A DNA stretch of 64,000 bases, from contig JARLUB010000002.1 of NCBI GenBank assembly GCA_030920305.1, positions 225,674 to 289,673 of the forward strand. Reading direction: 5' to 3'. Source of the DNA: Eubacteriales bacterium SKADARSKE-1. Lineage in GTDB: Bacteria; Bacillota; Clostridia; Oscillospirales; Acutalibacteraceae. The position numbers were made by a program, and so were the translations under genes. Below the pieces are notes generated by a model. It was not told where the DNA came from, made no database searches, and worked only from the letters and a program-made list of their open reading frames with translations. This document shows positions 7,406-17,102 of this stretch, in pieces (within the stretch, counting starts at the first letter, position 1; each line of letters starts with the position of its first letter).

Positions 7406-8017
7406 TCAAATAAATTTCATCATTATTTCATTATAAGCGAAAATAGTATCTGGCGCTATTAAATATTTTTTATTTGTAAGCTCATTTAACGTAAAATTAA
7501 TTCCTATTAACATTGCTTCTTCAAGACTTACATAGGCTTTTTTTCGCAATTTTTCAACACCAGAATACTTACGATCTTCTGAAATAGAATCTGCAACAAA
7601 AATTATTTTTTCAAGTTTTGACATACAAGCCCTACCAGTAGTATGATATCTAACTGCATTTAATATATCTCTATCCTTTATACCAAATATTTTTTCTAAA
7701 TAAACAGGCGCTGTAATTGCATGCCATAATTTAGCTGAACGAAACTCAATGTCAGTCATAATTATACCAAAGCACCGCACGATTTGCAACTGATCATCTT
7801 TTGACATATCTTTCGTAACATCATGTAAAAGTCCTGATATTTCTGCCTTATTAGAATCCACACCATAAATTTTTGCTAACTTCACAGCTTCTCTAGCAAC
7901 CGATACAGAATGAACAAACCTTTTTTCACTCATTAGTTTTTTTATTTGTAATTTGTATTGTTCTATCAAGGCAGTTTCGCTCCCAACTTTATAAAGTTTA
8001 TTTGTTTTTATATCCAA
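7406..8017 (-). CDS. yqeK: YqeK family HD-domain (Ap4A-type) hydrolase
   Basis: HD-superfamily enzyme; characterised relatives cleave diadenosine tetraphosphate. Metal-binding HD residues are visible in FVHSVSVAREA (His), GLLHDVTKDM (the HD pair), LWHAITAP and AVRYHTTG. The family usually starts near KRFxHSxxVA, so the first about 25 residues (DIKTNKLYKVGSETAL) are an unusual extension. It is entered in frame from sequence just behind the nadD remnant, so the true start may lie inside (for example the Met in KLMSEKRF), and the extension may derive from decayed nadD. The TTG start is weak. Confidence 0.85.
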   Translation of the reverse strand: MDIKTNKLYKVGSETALIEQYKLQIKKLMSEKRFVHSVSVAREAVKLAKIYGVDSNKAEISGLLHDVTKDMSKDDQLQIVRCFGIIMTDIEFRSAKLWHAITAPVYLEKIFGIKDRDILNAVRYHTTGRACMSKLEKIIFVADSISEDRKYSGVEKLRKKAYVSLEEAMLIGINFTLNELTNKKYLIAPDTIFAYNEIMMKFI

Positions 8018-8055
8018 AACCTCAAACGGTAAAAAGGCGAAAACATATTCATTTT

Positions 8056-8180
8056 CTAAAATTTATTAGGTAAATTCAGAATAAGCTTATCAGGTGAAAT
8101 AAATTTTAAACTTTTAAGTGCTGCATTTGCATGACCTTTGTAACTGGATTAAAGCTCTTTTCTAATACTCCCACCTTCAT
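8056..8180 (-). pseudogene. nadD: Remnant of nadD (nicotinate mononucleotide adenylyltransferase)
   Basis: From ATG 8180 the frame reads MKVGVLEKSFNPVT and then drifts; shifting by one base after Val gives KGHANAALKSLKFISPDKLI, ending at a stop. Together this is the NadD N-terminus (MKxGxFGGSFNPxHxGHxNAAL...), with the first His codon of the HxGH nucleotide-binding motif missing one base and GG of the GGSF motif altered. About two thirds of the gene is gone. The position between yhbY and yqeK is exactly where nadD sits in Firmicutes. Decayed, non-functional here. Confidence 0.85.
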
Positions 8181-8196
8181 ACTATTTACTTTTAGC

Positions 8197-8487
8197 CTAT
8201 GGTAAAATTATTTTTGGTGTTTTAGAATTTTTCTTATACAAAATAAATTTCGAACCAATAACCGAAACAACTTCAGAACTTGTTTGCTGTGCTATAATGG
8301 TAGCAAATTTTTTTGCCTCTTCTCCTGCTGTTTCAAGTACTTTACCCTTTACTAACTCACGAGCTAATAAAGCATCGCTTGCTTGCTTTATTAACTCCGT
8401 GCTAATCCCACCTTTGCCAACTATTAAAATAGTATCTATTGAATTGGCTAATGACCTTAAATATGCTCTTTGCTTACTCGTTATCAT
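8197..8487 (-). CDS. yhbY: YhbY family ribosome-assembly RNA-binding protein
   Basis: 96 residues of the CRS1/YhbY (CRM) domain, which binds pre-50S rRNA. Visible motifs are MITSKQRAYLRSLANSID, then ILIVGKGGIS (the GxxG RNA-binding loop), LLARELVKGKVLE and VSVIGSKFILYK. Start at 8487 after TAGGAGAAAATGA. It is 28 bases after ftsY on the same strand and leads into the nadD remnant and yqeK. Confidence 0.93.
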   Translation of the reverse strand: MITSKQRAYLRSLANSIDTILIVGKGGISTELIKQASDALLARELVKGKVLETAGEEAKKFATIIAQQTSSEVVSVIGSKFILYKKNSKTPKIILP

Positions 8488-8515
8488 TCATTTTCTCCTA
8501 TTAATTTTTTATTCG

Positions 8516-9436
8516 TTAATTTTCTGTTTCTTGACTAAAAAGTGCTTCTACAAATGAATCAGCATCAAACGGCTGCAAATCATCAATCTGCTCACCCACA
8601 CCTATAAATTTGACTGGTATATCTAGTTCATCTTTAATAGATAGAACAACGCCACCTTTAGCTGTTCCATCAAGTTTTGTTAAAGCTATACCTGTAATAC
8701 CAGTAGCTTTTTTAAACTCTTTTGCCTGATTAATCGCATTTTGTCCGGTAGTAGCATCAAGCACAAGCAAGATTTCAACAGCCGCATCAGGTAATTCTCT
8801 ATTTATTATTCTAATTATTTTCGAAAGCTCATCCATTAAGTTTTTTTTGTTGTGAAGTCTTCCTGCTGTATCACAAATTATAACATTACAGTTTCTTGAT
8901 TTTGCTGCTGAAATAGTATCAAATACAACAGCCGCTGGGTCTGAGCCCTCTTCTTGCCTTATTAAGTCTACTCTAGCTCTATCTGCCCAAATCTGTAGCT
9001 GGTCAATAGCTGCTGCTCTAAATGTATCAGCAGCACCTAAAATAACATTTTTGCCTTCATTTTTTAGTTTTAAGGAAAGTTTGCCTATTGTTGTTGTTTT
9101 TCCAACTCCATTAACGCCTATAACCAATATTACAGATGGGTTTGTTGATAAGTTTAGTTCGGCATTACCTTTAAGCATCTCTTTCAAGGTATCTTTTAAA
9201 AGGTCTCTTACCTCTAAAGGATCTTTTATACCAAATTTTTTTGCCTTATCTTTTAATTCATCACAAATTTTTTGAGCCGAATTTATCCCAATATCACTTA
9301 AAACTAAAATTTCTAATAGTTCATCGAAAAGTTCGTCATCTATCTTAGTAAAGTTCTTCAATATTGAATCAAACTGTCCTACAACATTTTCCCTTGTTTT
9401 CCTAAGCCCTTTTCTTATTTTTTCAAATAACGCCAA
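8516..9436 (-). CDS. ftsY: Signal recognition particle receptor FtsY
   Basis: GTPase receptor that docks SRP-ribosome complexes at the membrane. 306 residues; the N domain begins directly (ALFEKIRKGLRKTRENVVGQ) without the long acidic A domain of proteobacterial FtsY, as is usual in Firmicutes. GTPase motifs are GVNGVGKTT (residues 107-115), DTFRAAAIDQL, DTAGRLHNKKNL, TKLDGTAKGG and GVGEQIDDL near the C-terminus. Starts 12 bases after smc, with a GGAGGTGAATTA ribosome site. Confidence 0.97.
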   Translation of the reverse strand: MALFEKIRKGLRKTRENVVGQFDSILKNFTKIDDELFDELLEILVLSDIGINSAQKICDELKDKAKKFGIKDPLEVRDLLKDTLKEMLKGNAELNLSTNPSVILVIGVNGVGKTTTIGKLSLKLKNEGKNVILGAADTFRAAAIDQLQIWADRARVDLIRQEEGSDPAAVVFDTISAAKSRNCNVIICDTAGRLHNKKNLMDELSKIIRIINRELPDAAVEILLVLDATTGQNAINQAKEFKKATGITGIALTKLDGTAKGGVVLSIKDELDIPVKFIGVGEQIDDLQPFDADSFVEALFSQETEN

Positions 9437-9448
9437 TTAATTCACCTC

Positions 9449-12400
9449 CTATACATATTCTTTTGCCATTTCGCTGGCTTTAAGTTCTAATAACTTTGAT
9501 ATTCCTTCATTTTGCATAGTCACCCCATAAAGAACATCCGCCTCTTCCATAGTTCCACGCCTATGGCTAATAACTATAAACTGAGTGTTTCCATTCATTT
9601 TTCTAAGGTATGAAGCAAATCTATCAACATTTGCTTCATCAAGAGCTGCCTCAATTTCATCAAGCACACAAAAAGGCGCTGGGTTAACTTTCATTATAGC
9701 AAAATATAAAGCAATTGAAACAAACGCTTTTTCGCCGCCTGAAAGTGCTTCCAGATGCGTTACTATTTTACCCGGTGGCTGTACAAATATCTCTATTCCT
9801 GAGTTTAAAACATCAGAAGGATCTGTCATTCTTAATTTAGCACTGCCTCCAGCAAAAAGTTCACGAAAAATTAAATTAAAATTCTCATTTATTTTTTCAA
9901 AGCGCTCAGAAAATAAACTTTTCATTTGAGAAGTTAAATCTGTAATTAGCCTATAAAGCTCCTTTTTAGATTTCTCTACATCGTCAATTTGTCCTTTTAA
10001 AAATTCATATCTGCTTGATACTTCTTTATATTCATCTATTGCTGCAACATTTACTGTGCCAAGATTGCGAATTTTAAGCCGCAATTCATTTAATTGTCTC
10101 AGCACTTTTGGAGTATTCTCAATTTTTTCAAATGCACCCATGGCCTCTCGGCGGGTGAGCTCATATTCATCCCACAGTTTGCCTATTATTTCATCATATT
10201 CGCTTTGAAGATTATCTCTCTTATCTTGAAGTCTTGCAATTTCAAGCGAAACCTTCTCTTTCTCATTAGATTTTTCTCGTTCCAAAACCCTAAGTTCAGT
10301 TGTTTTCTTTTCAAGATTCATTCGCTCACTATTAATTGTAACTATTTTTTGTTTTGATACCTCAACAGATTCTTTTAACAAAGTTATGTCATTGTTAATT
10401 GATTCAATTTTCCCTTCTATTTCTTCATTTTTAGACTGCAGCGATTTCATTTCGTTTTGAAGTGAAATAACTTGATTTGTTTTATCAACCTTTTTATCTT
10501 CTATATCACTTAAACTTTGTTCTAAAACTTCAATCTCCTTTTTCACAGAAAAAACATTTAAATTTGCCTCATAGATTTTTTTGTTTATCTCTTCCTTTTT
10601 AATATCAATATCTGCACGTTTAGTATCTAATTGCGCCATTTTTTCTTCTTCAAATTTTATAGCACTTAGAGCATCATTAAACTTTACCTCGTCTGCATTT
10701 TTTTGCTTATTTAGCTCTATAATTTTTTTTTCTATAGAACCTTTTTCACTAAACATTTTAGCTATAGCATTTTTTATAGAATCAACTCTAAACAGATAGT
10801 TCTTACATACAGCTTCAAGTTCTGCTTTATTCTGCCTTTTTTTTGCTATCTCTTCATTTAACTGTAATAACTTTTCCTTTAATATTCTCTCTTCTGAAAC
10901 TGAAGACTCAAAATTAGAAGTACATCCTTTTAACTTTAAATTTAAGTTTCCTGCCAACTTTTTTGCTTCTTCAATGTCAGAAGCGCGACTTAAAAGCCCC
11001 GAATTTTTCCCTTTAGAGCCGCCAGTTAATGATCCCCCAGCGTTTACAACTTGACCGTCTATCGTAACAACTTTAAACCTGTAAGAAAACTTTTTAGAAA
11101 TTAAGACTGCATTATCTAGATTATCAACTACAACCACACGGCCTAAAAGATAATCTAAAATGCCCTTATATTTTTTGTCACTACTACAAAGTTCACTTGC
11201 AATTCCAACAAAGCCTGCACAATTTTTAAGCCCATTTTCATTTAATTCTCTTCCACAAATTGTAGATACCGGTAAAAAAGTAGCCCTGCCTATATTTTTG
11301 TTTTTAAGAGCAAATATGGCTTTTTTAGCATCATCATCTGTTTCTACAACTATGTTTTGCATTGCAGATAAAAGTGCTGTTTCAATCGCCATAGAATATT
11401 TCTTAGGAACTTCTATAATTCTTGAAACTGGACCGCATATTCCAGAAAGTTTACCGTTTTCACTTTCTTTCATTATGAATTTTACACCTTGAGCAAACCC
11501 TTCCAGGTTTTGTTCAAGGTTTTCTAAAAGCCTTATCTTTCGCACTTGATCTTCATAATCAAATTTTAATTTTTCAATTTCTTTTTTTTGAGTTTCATTT
11601 TTTTCTTGTTGTAATTTAAGCTTTTCTTCAAAATTTTTAGCAATATTTATTTTTTCATCTAAATCTGTTTTTTGGTTTTCAATTTCTTTTTCAGCACTTA
11701 AAAAAAGTTTTTCTGTACTTTTTAGCTCTTCTTCTTTTTCGGTAAGTTCTTCACTAAAATTCAAAACTCTACTTTCAAAATCTTTAACCGCAGCGTTTTT
11801 TGTAAGCACACCTATATTCAAGCTGGAGGCTTTATTATTAAGTTCCGATAAATTTTTTGTCGTTTTTTCTATTTCAAAAGAAAACTCACCTAAATTGCGG
11901 ATCAAGCTATCAAGAGCCTTTCTATATTCATCAGCTTCAGTTTTTCTCTCAAGTTCAAGCCTTTTTAAAGCCTCTATATTTTCTTTATTTTTTTCTAGCT
12001 CGCCAGTTATATCAGAAAACGAAAAATTTATTTTTTCAATATCACCTTTTATTCTTTCAATATTTTCTTCATTATGTAAAATATCATTTTTAAAAACCGA
12101 AATTTCTCCCGCTTTTCGAATAGAGGTTTCTTCGCATTCAGATATAGACCTGCGTTTTTCATCAACTTGTAAATTATAATCTTTTATTTTTTCTAATATA
12201 TGGTCAGTTTCATCAACTATATTTTGCGCGGCTATTTCTATTTCGTTATATTGATTTTTTGATATTTCTAATTTAGAATCTTGGCCTTTTAACAAGTCAC
12301 CCGACTGTTCCAAAATAGATAACCAAACTCCAATTTGCATTGACTTGTGCTTATTTGAAAGATCTAAATACTCCTGCGCCTTTTGTGACTGCTCAAGAAG

Positions 12401-13012
12401 TGGCCCAATTCTGCCTTCAAGCTCACTTAAAATATCATTTAAGCGCAATAAATTTTCTTCAGCTTTAGCTAATTTTTTCTCAGCTTCACTTTTTTTATAG
12501 CGATATTTTGAAATTCCTGCTGCCTCCTCAAAAATTTCGCGTCTATCTTCGCTTTTAGCAGATACAATACTGTCAATTTTCCCTTGGCTTATAATAGAAT
12601 AGCCATCTCTTCCAAGCCCAGTATCCATAAAAAGCTCATGTATATCTTTAAGCCTAACATCCTCGTTATTAATAAAATATTCACTTTCCCCAGAGCGATA
12701 ATATCGCCTTCTTATAGCAACTTCATCAGAATCAAAGGGCAACTTTTTATCTGCGTTTTCAATAGTTAAAGTGATTTGTGCAAATCCCTTTGGATTTTTA
12801 TTAGGGGTTCCACAAAAAATAATATCTTCCATTTTTGTACATCTTAATGTTTTAATCGATTGTTCCCCTAAAACCCAACGAATAGCATCACTTATATTGC
12901 TTTTCCCACTGCCGTTAGGGCCTACAATTGCTGTGATACCATTATTAAATGAAAGTGTTGTCTTTTCCGGAAAAGTTTTAAACCCCTGTAACTCTAAAGA
13001 TTTTAGCAGCAC
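9449..13012 (-). CDS. smc: Chromosome segregation ATPase SMC
   Basis: 1187 residues, full length for a bacterial SMC that organises and segregates the chromosome with ScpA/ScpB (not in the window). Walker A GPNGSGKS is at residues 31-38, two long coiled coils flank a hinge near 510-660 (GPVSRIIEVPKKYSMAIETAL and TGGSKGKNSG), the ABC signature LSGGEKAF is near 1089 and Walker B FCVLDEIEAALD near 1115. It lies between the Elp3-like gene (15 bases) and ftsY (12 bases). Confidence 0.98.
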   Translation of the reverse strand: MLLKSLELQGFKTFPEKTTLSFNNGITAIVGPNGSGKSNISDAIRWVLGEQSIKTLRCTKMEDIIFCGTPNKNPKGFAQITLTIENADKKLPFDSDEVAIRRRYYRSGESEYFINNEDVRLKDIHELFMDTGLGRDGYSIISQGKIDSIVSAKSEDRREIFEEAAGISKYRYKKSEAEKKLAKAEENLLRLNDILSELEGRIGPLLEQSQKAQEYLDLSNKHKSMQIGVWLSILEQSGDLLKGQDSKLEISKNQYNEIEIAAQNIVDETDHILEKIKDYNLQVDEKRRSISECEETSIRKAGEISVFKNDILHNEENIERIKGDIEKINFSFSDITGELEKNKENIEALKRLELERKTEADEYRKALDSLIRNLGEFSFEIEKTTKNLSELNNKASSLNIGVLTKNAAVKDFESRVLNFSEELTEKEEELKSTEKLFLSAEKEIENQKTDLDEKINIAKNFEEKLKLQQEKNETQKKEIEKLKFDYEDQVRKIRLLENLEQNLEGFAQGVKFIMKESENGKLSGICGPVSRIIEVPKKYSMAIETALLSAMQNIVVETDDDAKKAIFALKNKNIGRATFLPVSTICGRELNENGLKNCAGFVGIASELCSSDKKYKGILDYLLGRVVVVDNLDNAVLISKKFSYRFKVVTIDGQVVNAGGSLTGGSKGKNSGLLSRASDIEEAKKLAGNLNLKLKGCTSNFESSVSEERILKEKLLQLNEEIAKKRQNKAELEAVCKNYLFRVDSIKNAIAKMFSEKGSIEKKIIELNKQKNADEVKFNDALSAIKFEEEKMAQLDTKRADIDIKKEEINKKIYEANLNVFSVKKEIEVLEQSLSDIEDKKVDKTNQVISLQNEMKSLQSKNEEIEGKIESINNDITLLKESVEVSKQKIVTINSERMNLEKKTTELRVLEREKSNEKEKVSLEIARLQDKRDNLQSEYDEIIGKLWDEYELTRREAMGAFEKIENTPKVLRQLNELRLKIRNLGTVNVAAIDEYKEVSSRYEFLKGQIDDVEKSKKELYRLITDLTSQMKSLFSERFEKINENFNLIFRELFAGGSAKLRMTDPSDVLNSGIEIFVQPPGKIVTHLEALSGGEKAFVSIALYFAIMKVNPAPFCVLDEIEAALDEANVDRFASYLRKMNGNTQFIVISHRRGTMEEADVLYGVTMQNEGISKLLELKASEMAKEYV

Positions 13013-13027
13013 ATTCTCACCTACATT

Positions 13028-14032
13028 TTAAATTTCAATCAAAAATTCATTTTCCTTAACTGATTTATCTTGCTTTAATTTTATACTATATCCAAGCTCA
13101 CAAAATCTGCTTAAATTAGCCCTTCTTTGCCCTATAAATTTAGAAACATCAGAAGGATTTATCTTAATTATAATATTTCCTGATAAAATATTAAGATTTT
13201 TAAGCCGATTTAAAACTTTATTAAATAACACACGGCTTTGACAGATCTCACTAAACGCCGGATGGAACACACCTGCTACCATATTGTCTCTCAAGATTTT
13301 CTCATCATGCAAACCCAACCGTATAACAGGAATATTATTTTCCTGTTCAAATAAAACAATTAATTTGGCACAAAGGCTTACAGTATCTTCAAATGAAGGT
13401 GGTAAATATTCGCCACCATTATAAAGCTTTTCAAGTTCTGTATCTTTCATAACAACTGTTGGATAAATTCTAATTGTATCGGGTTTGAGCTTTACAACCT
13501 CATTGGCTGTATAATAGTCGTTTTCAATAGAACTTTTATAAAGTCCTGTCATCATTTGAAGGCCTAATTCAAACTCAGCATCTTTTATTAATTTTGAAGC
13601 GAACTTCACATCAAAACTTGTATGGCCTCGCTGATTAGCTTTTAGAACATCATCACACATGCTTTGAGCACCAAGTTCAATAGCTTTTACATTATAGCCT
13701 TTTAAAATATCTAAAATTCGAGAATTTATTGCATCTGGTCTTGTTGATATTCTAATGCCATTAAACTTTTTATCAGTTACAAATTTAGATGCGACTTTTA
13801 AAAGGCTTACCATATAGTTTTCATCAATTGCCGTAAAGCTCCCGCCAAAAAATGCTATTTGTGCATTTTGAGGGTTTGTATTAAGATTTTTCGAAGCATT
13901 TTCTAATATATCAAACACTTGATTAGCTGTTGGCGCCACATTTTGTCCAGTTATTTTTTTTTGGTTGCAAAAAGAACATTGATTAGGACATCCTTCATGG
14001 GGTATAAAAATAGCTATATTTGCATGTTTCAA
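13028..14032 (-). CDS. Elp3-like radical SAM protein
   Basis: 334 residues. The cluster motif CxxxCxxC is visible at residues 15-22 (GCPNQCSFCNQKK), followed by AFFGGSFTAID (SAM-binding GGE-like region), GIRISTRPDAI and ELGAQSMCDDVL. It resembles the N-terminal radical SAM half of Elp3 and has no C-terminal acetyltransferase domain. In many Clostridia such a gene lies between rnc and smc, as here; its start overlaps the end of rnc by 4 bases, implying translational coupling. The substrate is unknown; tRNA or rRNA modification is only an inference. Confidence 0.85.
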   Translation of the reverse strand: MKHANIAIFIPHEGCPNQCSFCNQKKITGQNVAPTANQVFDILENASKNLNTNPQNAQIAFFGGSFTAIDENYMVSLLKVASKFVTDKKFNGIRISTRPDAINSRILDILKGYNVKAIELGAQSMCDDVLKANQRGHTSFDVKFASKLIKDAEFELGLQMMTGLYKSSIENDYYTANEVVKLKPDTIRIYPTVVMKDTELEKLYNGGEYLPPSFEDTVSLCAKLIVLFEQENNIPVIRLGLHDEKILRDNMVAGVFHPAFSEICQSRVLFNKVLNRLKNLNILSGNIIIKINPSDVSKFIGQRRANLSRFCELGYSIKLKQDKSVKENEFLIEI

Positions 14033-14718
14033 TATCCCATCAACCTCAACGCTTCTCTGGCTGCCTGCTGTTCTGCTTCTTTTTTGCTTCTGCCTCCACC
14101 TTTGCCAACAACATTTGTATTAAACCTTACCTCAACCTCAAAGTGTTTATCGTGGTCAGGCCCAGCTTCTTTTACTAAGGCATAAGAAATAGTCTCTTCT
14201 TTATTTTGTTGCACTATTTCCTGGAGAATAGTTTTATAATCTTTAAATGCACTTGTCTTTTTTTTACTTAAACATGGTTTAATAAATCCTAGAATAAATT
14301 CTCTAGCATTTTCCATTCCACCATCTAAGTAAATAGCTGCAATTATAGCTTCAAATGCATCCGCCAAAATGGAAGGTCTTTCATTACCTTTTGAGTTCAT
14401 TTCACCATGGGATAATCGTAAAAAGTCTCCCACATTCAATGATTTTGAAAAGCCACATAAACTTTTTTCACATACCAAAGAAGCTCTCATCTTTGAAAGT
14501 TCACCTTCCGGTAAGTTTGGACAATTTAAAAAAATATATTCCGCTACAACAATTCCTAAAATAGAGTCGCCCAAAAACTCAAGTCTTTCATTACTTTTTA
14601 TTTTATTTTTTGACTCATTTGCAAAAGATGAATGAGTTAGTGCCATTTTTAAATAATTTATATTTTTAAATTTATATTCTAAGTTATCTTCTAGCTGCTT
14701 TATATTGGTGTTTATCAT
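14029..14718 (-). CDS. rnc: Ribonuclease III
   Basis: 229 residues; double-strand-specific endonuclease for rRNA and mRNA processing. The catalytic signature NERLEFLGDS (residues 43-52) and the second acidic cluster ADAFEAIIAAIYLDGG (about 117-132) are intact. A C-terminal dsRNA-binding domain spans about 155-229 (LQEIVQQNKEE, then GGGRSKKEAEQQAAREAL). Ten bases downstream of plsX. The acpP gene often found between them is absent. Confidence 0.96.
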   Translation of the reverse strand: MINTNIKQLEDNLEYKFKNINYLKMALTHSSFANESKNKIKSNERLEFLGDSILGIVVAEYIFLNCPNLPEGELSKMRASLVCEKSLCGFSKSLNVGDFLRLSHGEMNSKGNERPSILADAFEAIIAAIYLDGGMENAREFILGFIKPCLSKKKTSAFKDYKTILQEIVQQNKEETISYALVKEAGPDHDKHFEVEVRFNTNVVGKGGGRSKKEAEQQAAREALRLMGY

Positions 14719-14727
14719 ATATTCCCC

Positions 14728-15798
14728 TTATTTCTCCAGATCTGCAGTACCTTTTTTATCTACTATCTTTTCTGCGGCTTCCTTTGTTTCAACAACCTCA
14801 TCAACTTTTCCAGTGCTTGAAACCGCATTAAAAATTTCTTTTATAACATCACCATTTACATAGTCAATTGTAAGTCTAATAGCATTTTTAAATGTTTTTG
14901 CTGTGGAATTTCCATGTGCCTTAAAAACTGGCTTAGATAAACCCATAATAGGTGCTCCACCGTACTCATTATAATCTATTTCTCTTTTTAAGGCTTTCAT
15001 ATCCGGCAATAATAAAGCTGCTGCAACTTTATTTTTTATATTTTTAGTTAAAACACCTTTAATTTTGCTCATAAGTATAGTGGCAACGCCTTCATAAGTC
15101 TTTAAAATTATATTGCCTGTAAATCCATCTGCCACAACAACTTCTGCTGCATCAATTGGTATCTCACGAGCTTCTATATTACCAACAAAATTTAAACCAC
15201 TGTCTTTTAATTTTAAATAGGCTTCCCTTTGAAGTTCTCCACCCTTATGCTCTTCGGTTCCAATATTTGCAATTCCAACTCTAGGCTTACCAAACCCCAT
15301 AACTCGGCTCATATAAATTGAACCCATAATACCAAATTGCTCTAACATTTCAGGTCGGCACTCAACATTGGCTCCACTATCTATTAACATAAAGCAACCA
15401 TTGTCTTTAGGGATAACAGGCGCAAACGCACATCTTTTTATGCCTTTTATTCTTTTTACAATAAATGTTGCCCCCATAACCAGAGCACCACTATTGCCTG
15501 CAGAAATAAAGGCGTCGCCTTTGCCTTCTGCTAAAAGGCTTAGCCCAACTGCCATAGAAGAATTGCTCTTAGATTTCATTATCTCAGCAGAATCATCGCT
15601 CATCTCCATCACATCAGGCGCATCAACAATTTCCATATGATAAAGCAAAATATTATTGCTATTAGCAATACCTTCTATTTTTTCTTTAGAACCAACCAAT
15701 AAAACATTAATACCATACTCGGAAACAGCCATAGCACAGCCCTTTAAAATTTCTAGAGGAGCATTATCTCCACCAAAAGCATCAACTATAATTTTCAT
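14728..15798 (-). CDS. plsX: Phosphate acyltransferase PlsX
   Basis: 356 residues. Converts acyl-ACP to acyl-phosphate, the first step of membrane phospholipid synthesis. N-terminus IIVDAFGGDNAPLEILKG, then SAGNSGALVMGATFIV, DSGANVECRPEML and DGFTGNIILKTYEG are the standard motifs. The last about 30 residues (EVVETKEAAEKIVDKKGTADLEK) are a charged extension not typical of the family. Overlaps the trmFO stop by 4 bases (ATGA-type coupling). Confidence 0.96.
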   Translation of the reverse strand: MKIIVDAFGGDNAPLEILKGCAMAVSEYGINVLLVGSKEKIEGIANSNNILLYHMEIVDAPDVMEMSDDSAEIMKSKSNSSMAVGLSLLAEGKGDAFISAGNSGALVMGATFIVKRIKGIKRCAFAPVIPKDNGCFMLIDSGANVECRPEMLEQFGIMGSIYMSRVMGFGKPRVGIANIGTEEHKGGELQREAYLKLKDSGLNFVGNIEAREIPIDAAEVVVADGFTGNIILKTYEGVATILMSKIKGVLTKNIKNKVAAALLLPDMKALKREIDYNEYGGAPIMGLSKPVFKAHGNSTAKTFKNAIRLTIDYVNGDVIKEIFNAVSSTGKVDEVVETKEAAEKIVDKKGTADLEK

Positions 15799-17102
15799 AC
15801 TTGTCCACTTCTTTCGTCTAAAATTTTAATAGATCTTTTTGCAAAAGCTTCGTATCGTAATTTCTTGTCTCTAATATGAGGCTCTATTTGAGGCAATATT
15901 CCAAAATTTGCACCCATTGGCTGAAAGTTCTTTGATATTGAAGTTGTTACATAATTTATCAATGCTCCTATCATTGTTTCATTTGGCAAAATAAGCGGCT
16001 TTTGGTTTGCTAATTTTTTAACAGCATTTATTCCAGCAATTATTCCAGATGCAGCCGATTCCATATAACCTTCGACTCCTGTAATTTGTCCGGCAAAAAA
16101 CAACTTTTCATTAGTCTTTAAACTAAGATCAGAATTTAAAACAGTTGGTGAATTTAAAAATGTGTTTCTATGCATAACCCCAAAACGTACAAATTCAGCG
16201 TTTTTAAGCGCTGGTATTAGGCCAAAAACTCTTTTTTGTTCTGAAAATTTCAAGTTTGTTTGAAAACCAACCATATTATAAAGTGTTTTTTCTACGTTTT
16301 CACACCGCAGCTGTAAGTTTGCCCAAGGCCTATGTCCTGTTTTAGGATCAATTAAACCAACCGGCTTCATTGGTCCAAACCTCAAAGTATCTTTCCCTCG
16401 CTGCGCCATAATCTCAACTGGCATACATCCTTCATAAACTTTAGGATCTCTCACATCAAAATCATGCATCGGTGCCCTTTGAGCTAAAACCAAAGCTTCA
16501 TAAAATTTCTCATATTCCTCTTTGTTTAAAGGGCAGTTTATATAATCTGAATCCTCACCCCTGTTGTATCTAGACGCTGTAAAGGCTGTGTCCATATCAA
16601 TGCTTTCGGATGTAATAATCGGTGCTGCAGCATCATAAAAACTCAAAAGTCCATTACATATTTTTTCTATATCTTGGGCCAGTGATTTTGAAGTCAGTGG
16701 CCCTGTTGCAACTATAGTTATGCCATCTTCTGGTACTTCTAACTTTTCAGTTTCTATGACTTCTATTAAAGGATTAGACTTTATTTTTTCTGTAACTAAC
16801 TCTGAAAACTTGTCCCTGTCAACAGCTATTGCTCCACCAGCCGGAACCCTACATTTGTCAGCACAAAAAAGCAATAACGAATCAAGGTGTCGCATTTCTT
16901 CTTTCAAAAGTCCTGCAGCACTTTCCAGTCTCTCAGCTTTTAGCGAATTAGAGCAAACTAATTCGGCAAAATTATTACATTTGTGTGCTGCAGATTTCTT
17001 TTTTGGCTTCATTTCAAACAGTCTAGCATTTATTCCCATTGATGCTACTTTCCATGCTGCTTCGCAGCCGGAAAGGCCCGCACCTATAATATTTATACTC
17101 AT
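15795..17102 (-). CDS. trmFO: Folate/FAD-dependent tRNA (uracil-5-)-methyltransferase
   Basis: 435 residues. Methylates U54 of tRNA using methylenetetrahydrofolate and FADH2, the Gram-positive alternative to TrmA. The FAD-binding motif is INIIGAGLSGCEAAW at the N-terminus; ELVCSNSLKAERLESAAGLLKEE carries family residues, followed by GTGPL-like VATGPLTS and GQITGVEGYMESAASG near the C-terminus. Its start overlaps the topA stop by 4 bases. Confidence 0.97.
   Translation of the reverse strand: MSINIIGAGLSGCEAAWKVASMGINARLFEMKPKKKSAAHKCNNFAELVCSNSLKAERLESAAGLLKEEMRHLDSLLLFCADKCRVPAGGAIAVDRDKFSELVTEKIKSNPLIEVIETEKLEVPEDGITIVATGPLTSKSLAQDIEKICNGLLSFYDAAAPIITSESIDMDTAFTASRYNRGEDSDYINCPLNKEEYEKFYEALVLAQRAPMHDFDVRDPKVYEGCMPVEIMAQRGKDTLRFGPMKPVGLIDPKTGHRPWANLQLRCENVEKTLYNMVGFQTNLKFSEQKRVFGLIPALKNAEFVRFGVMHRNTFLNSPTVLNSDLSLKTNEKLFFAGQITGVEGYMESAASGIIAGINAVKKLANQKPLILPNETMIGALINYVTTSISKNFQPMGANFGILPQIEPHIRDKKLRYEAFAKRSIKILDERSGQV

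Noticed and set aside
13028-14032. Elp3-like radical SAM gene as a maturase for the Nif11 peptides
   Set aside because: It is embedded in and translationally coupled to the conserved rnc-smc operon about 10 kb away, where this gene is common without RiPP precursors.
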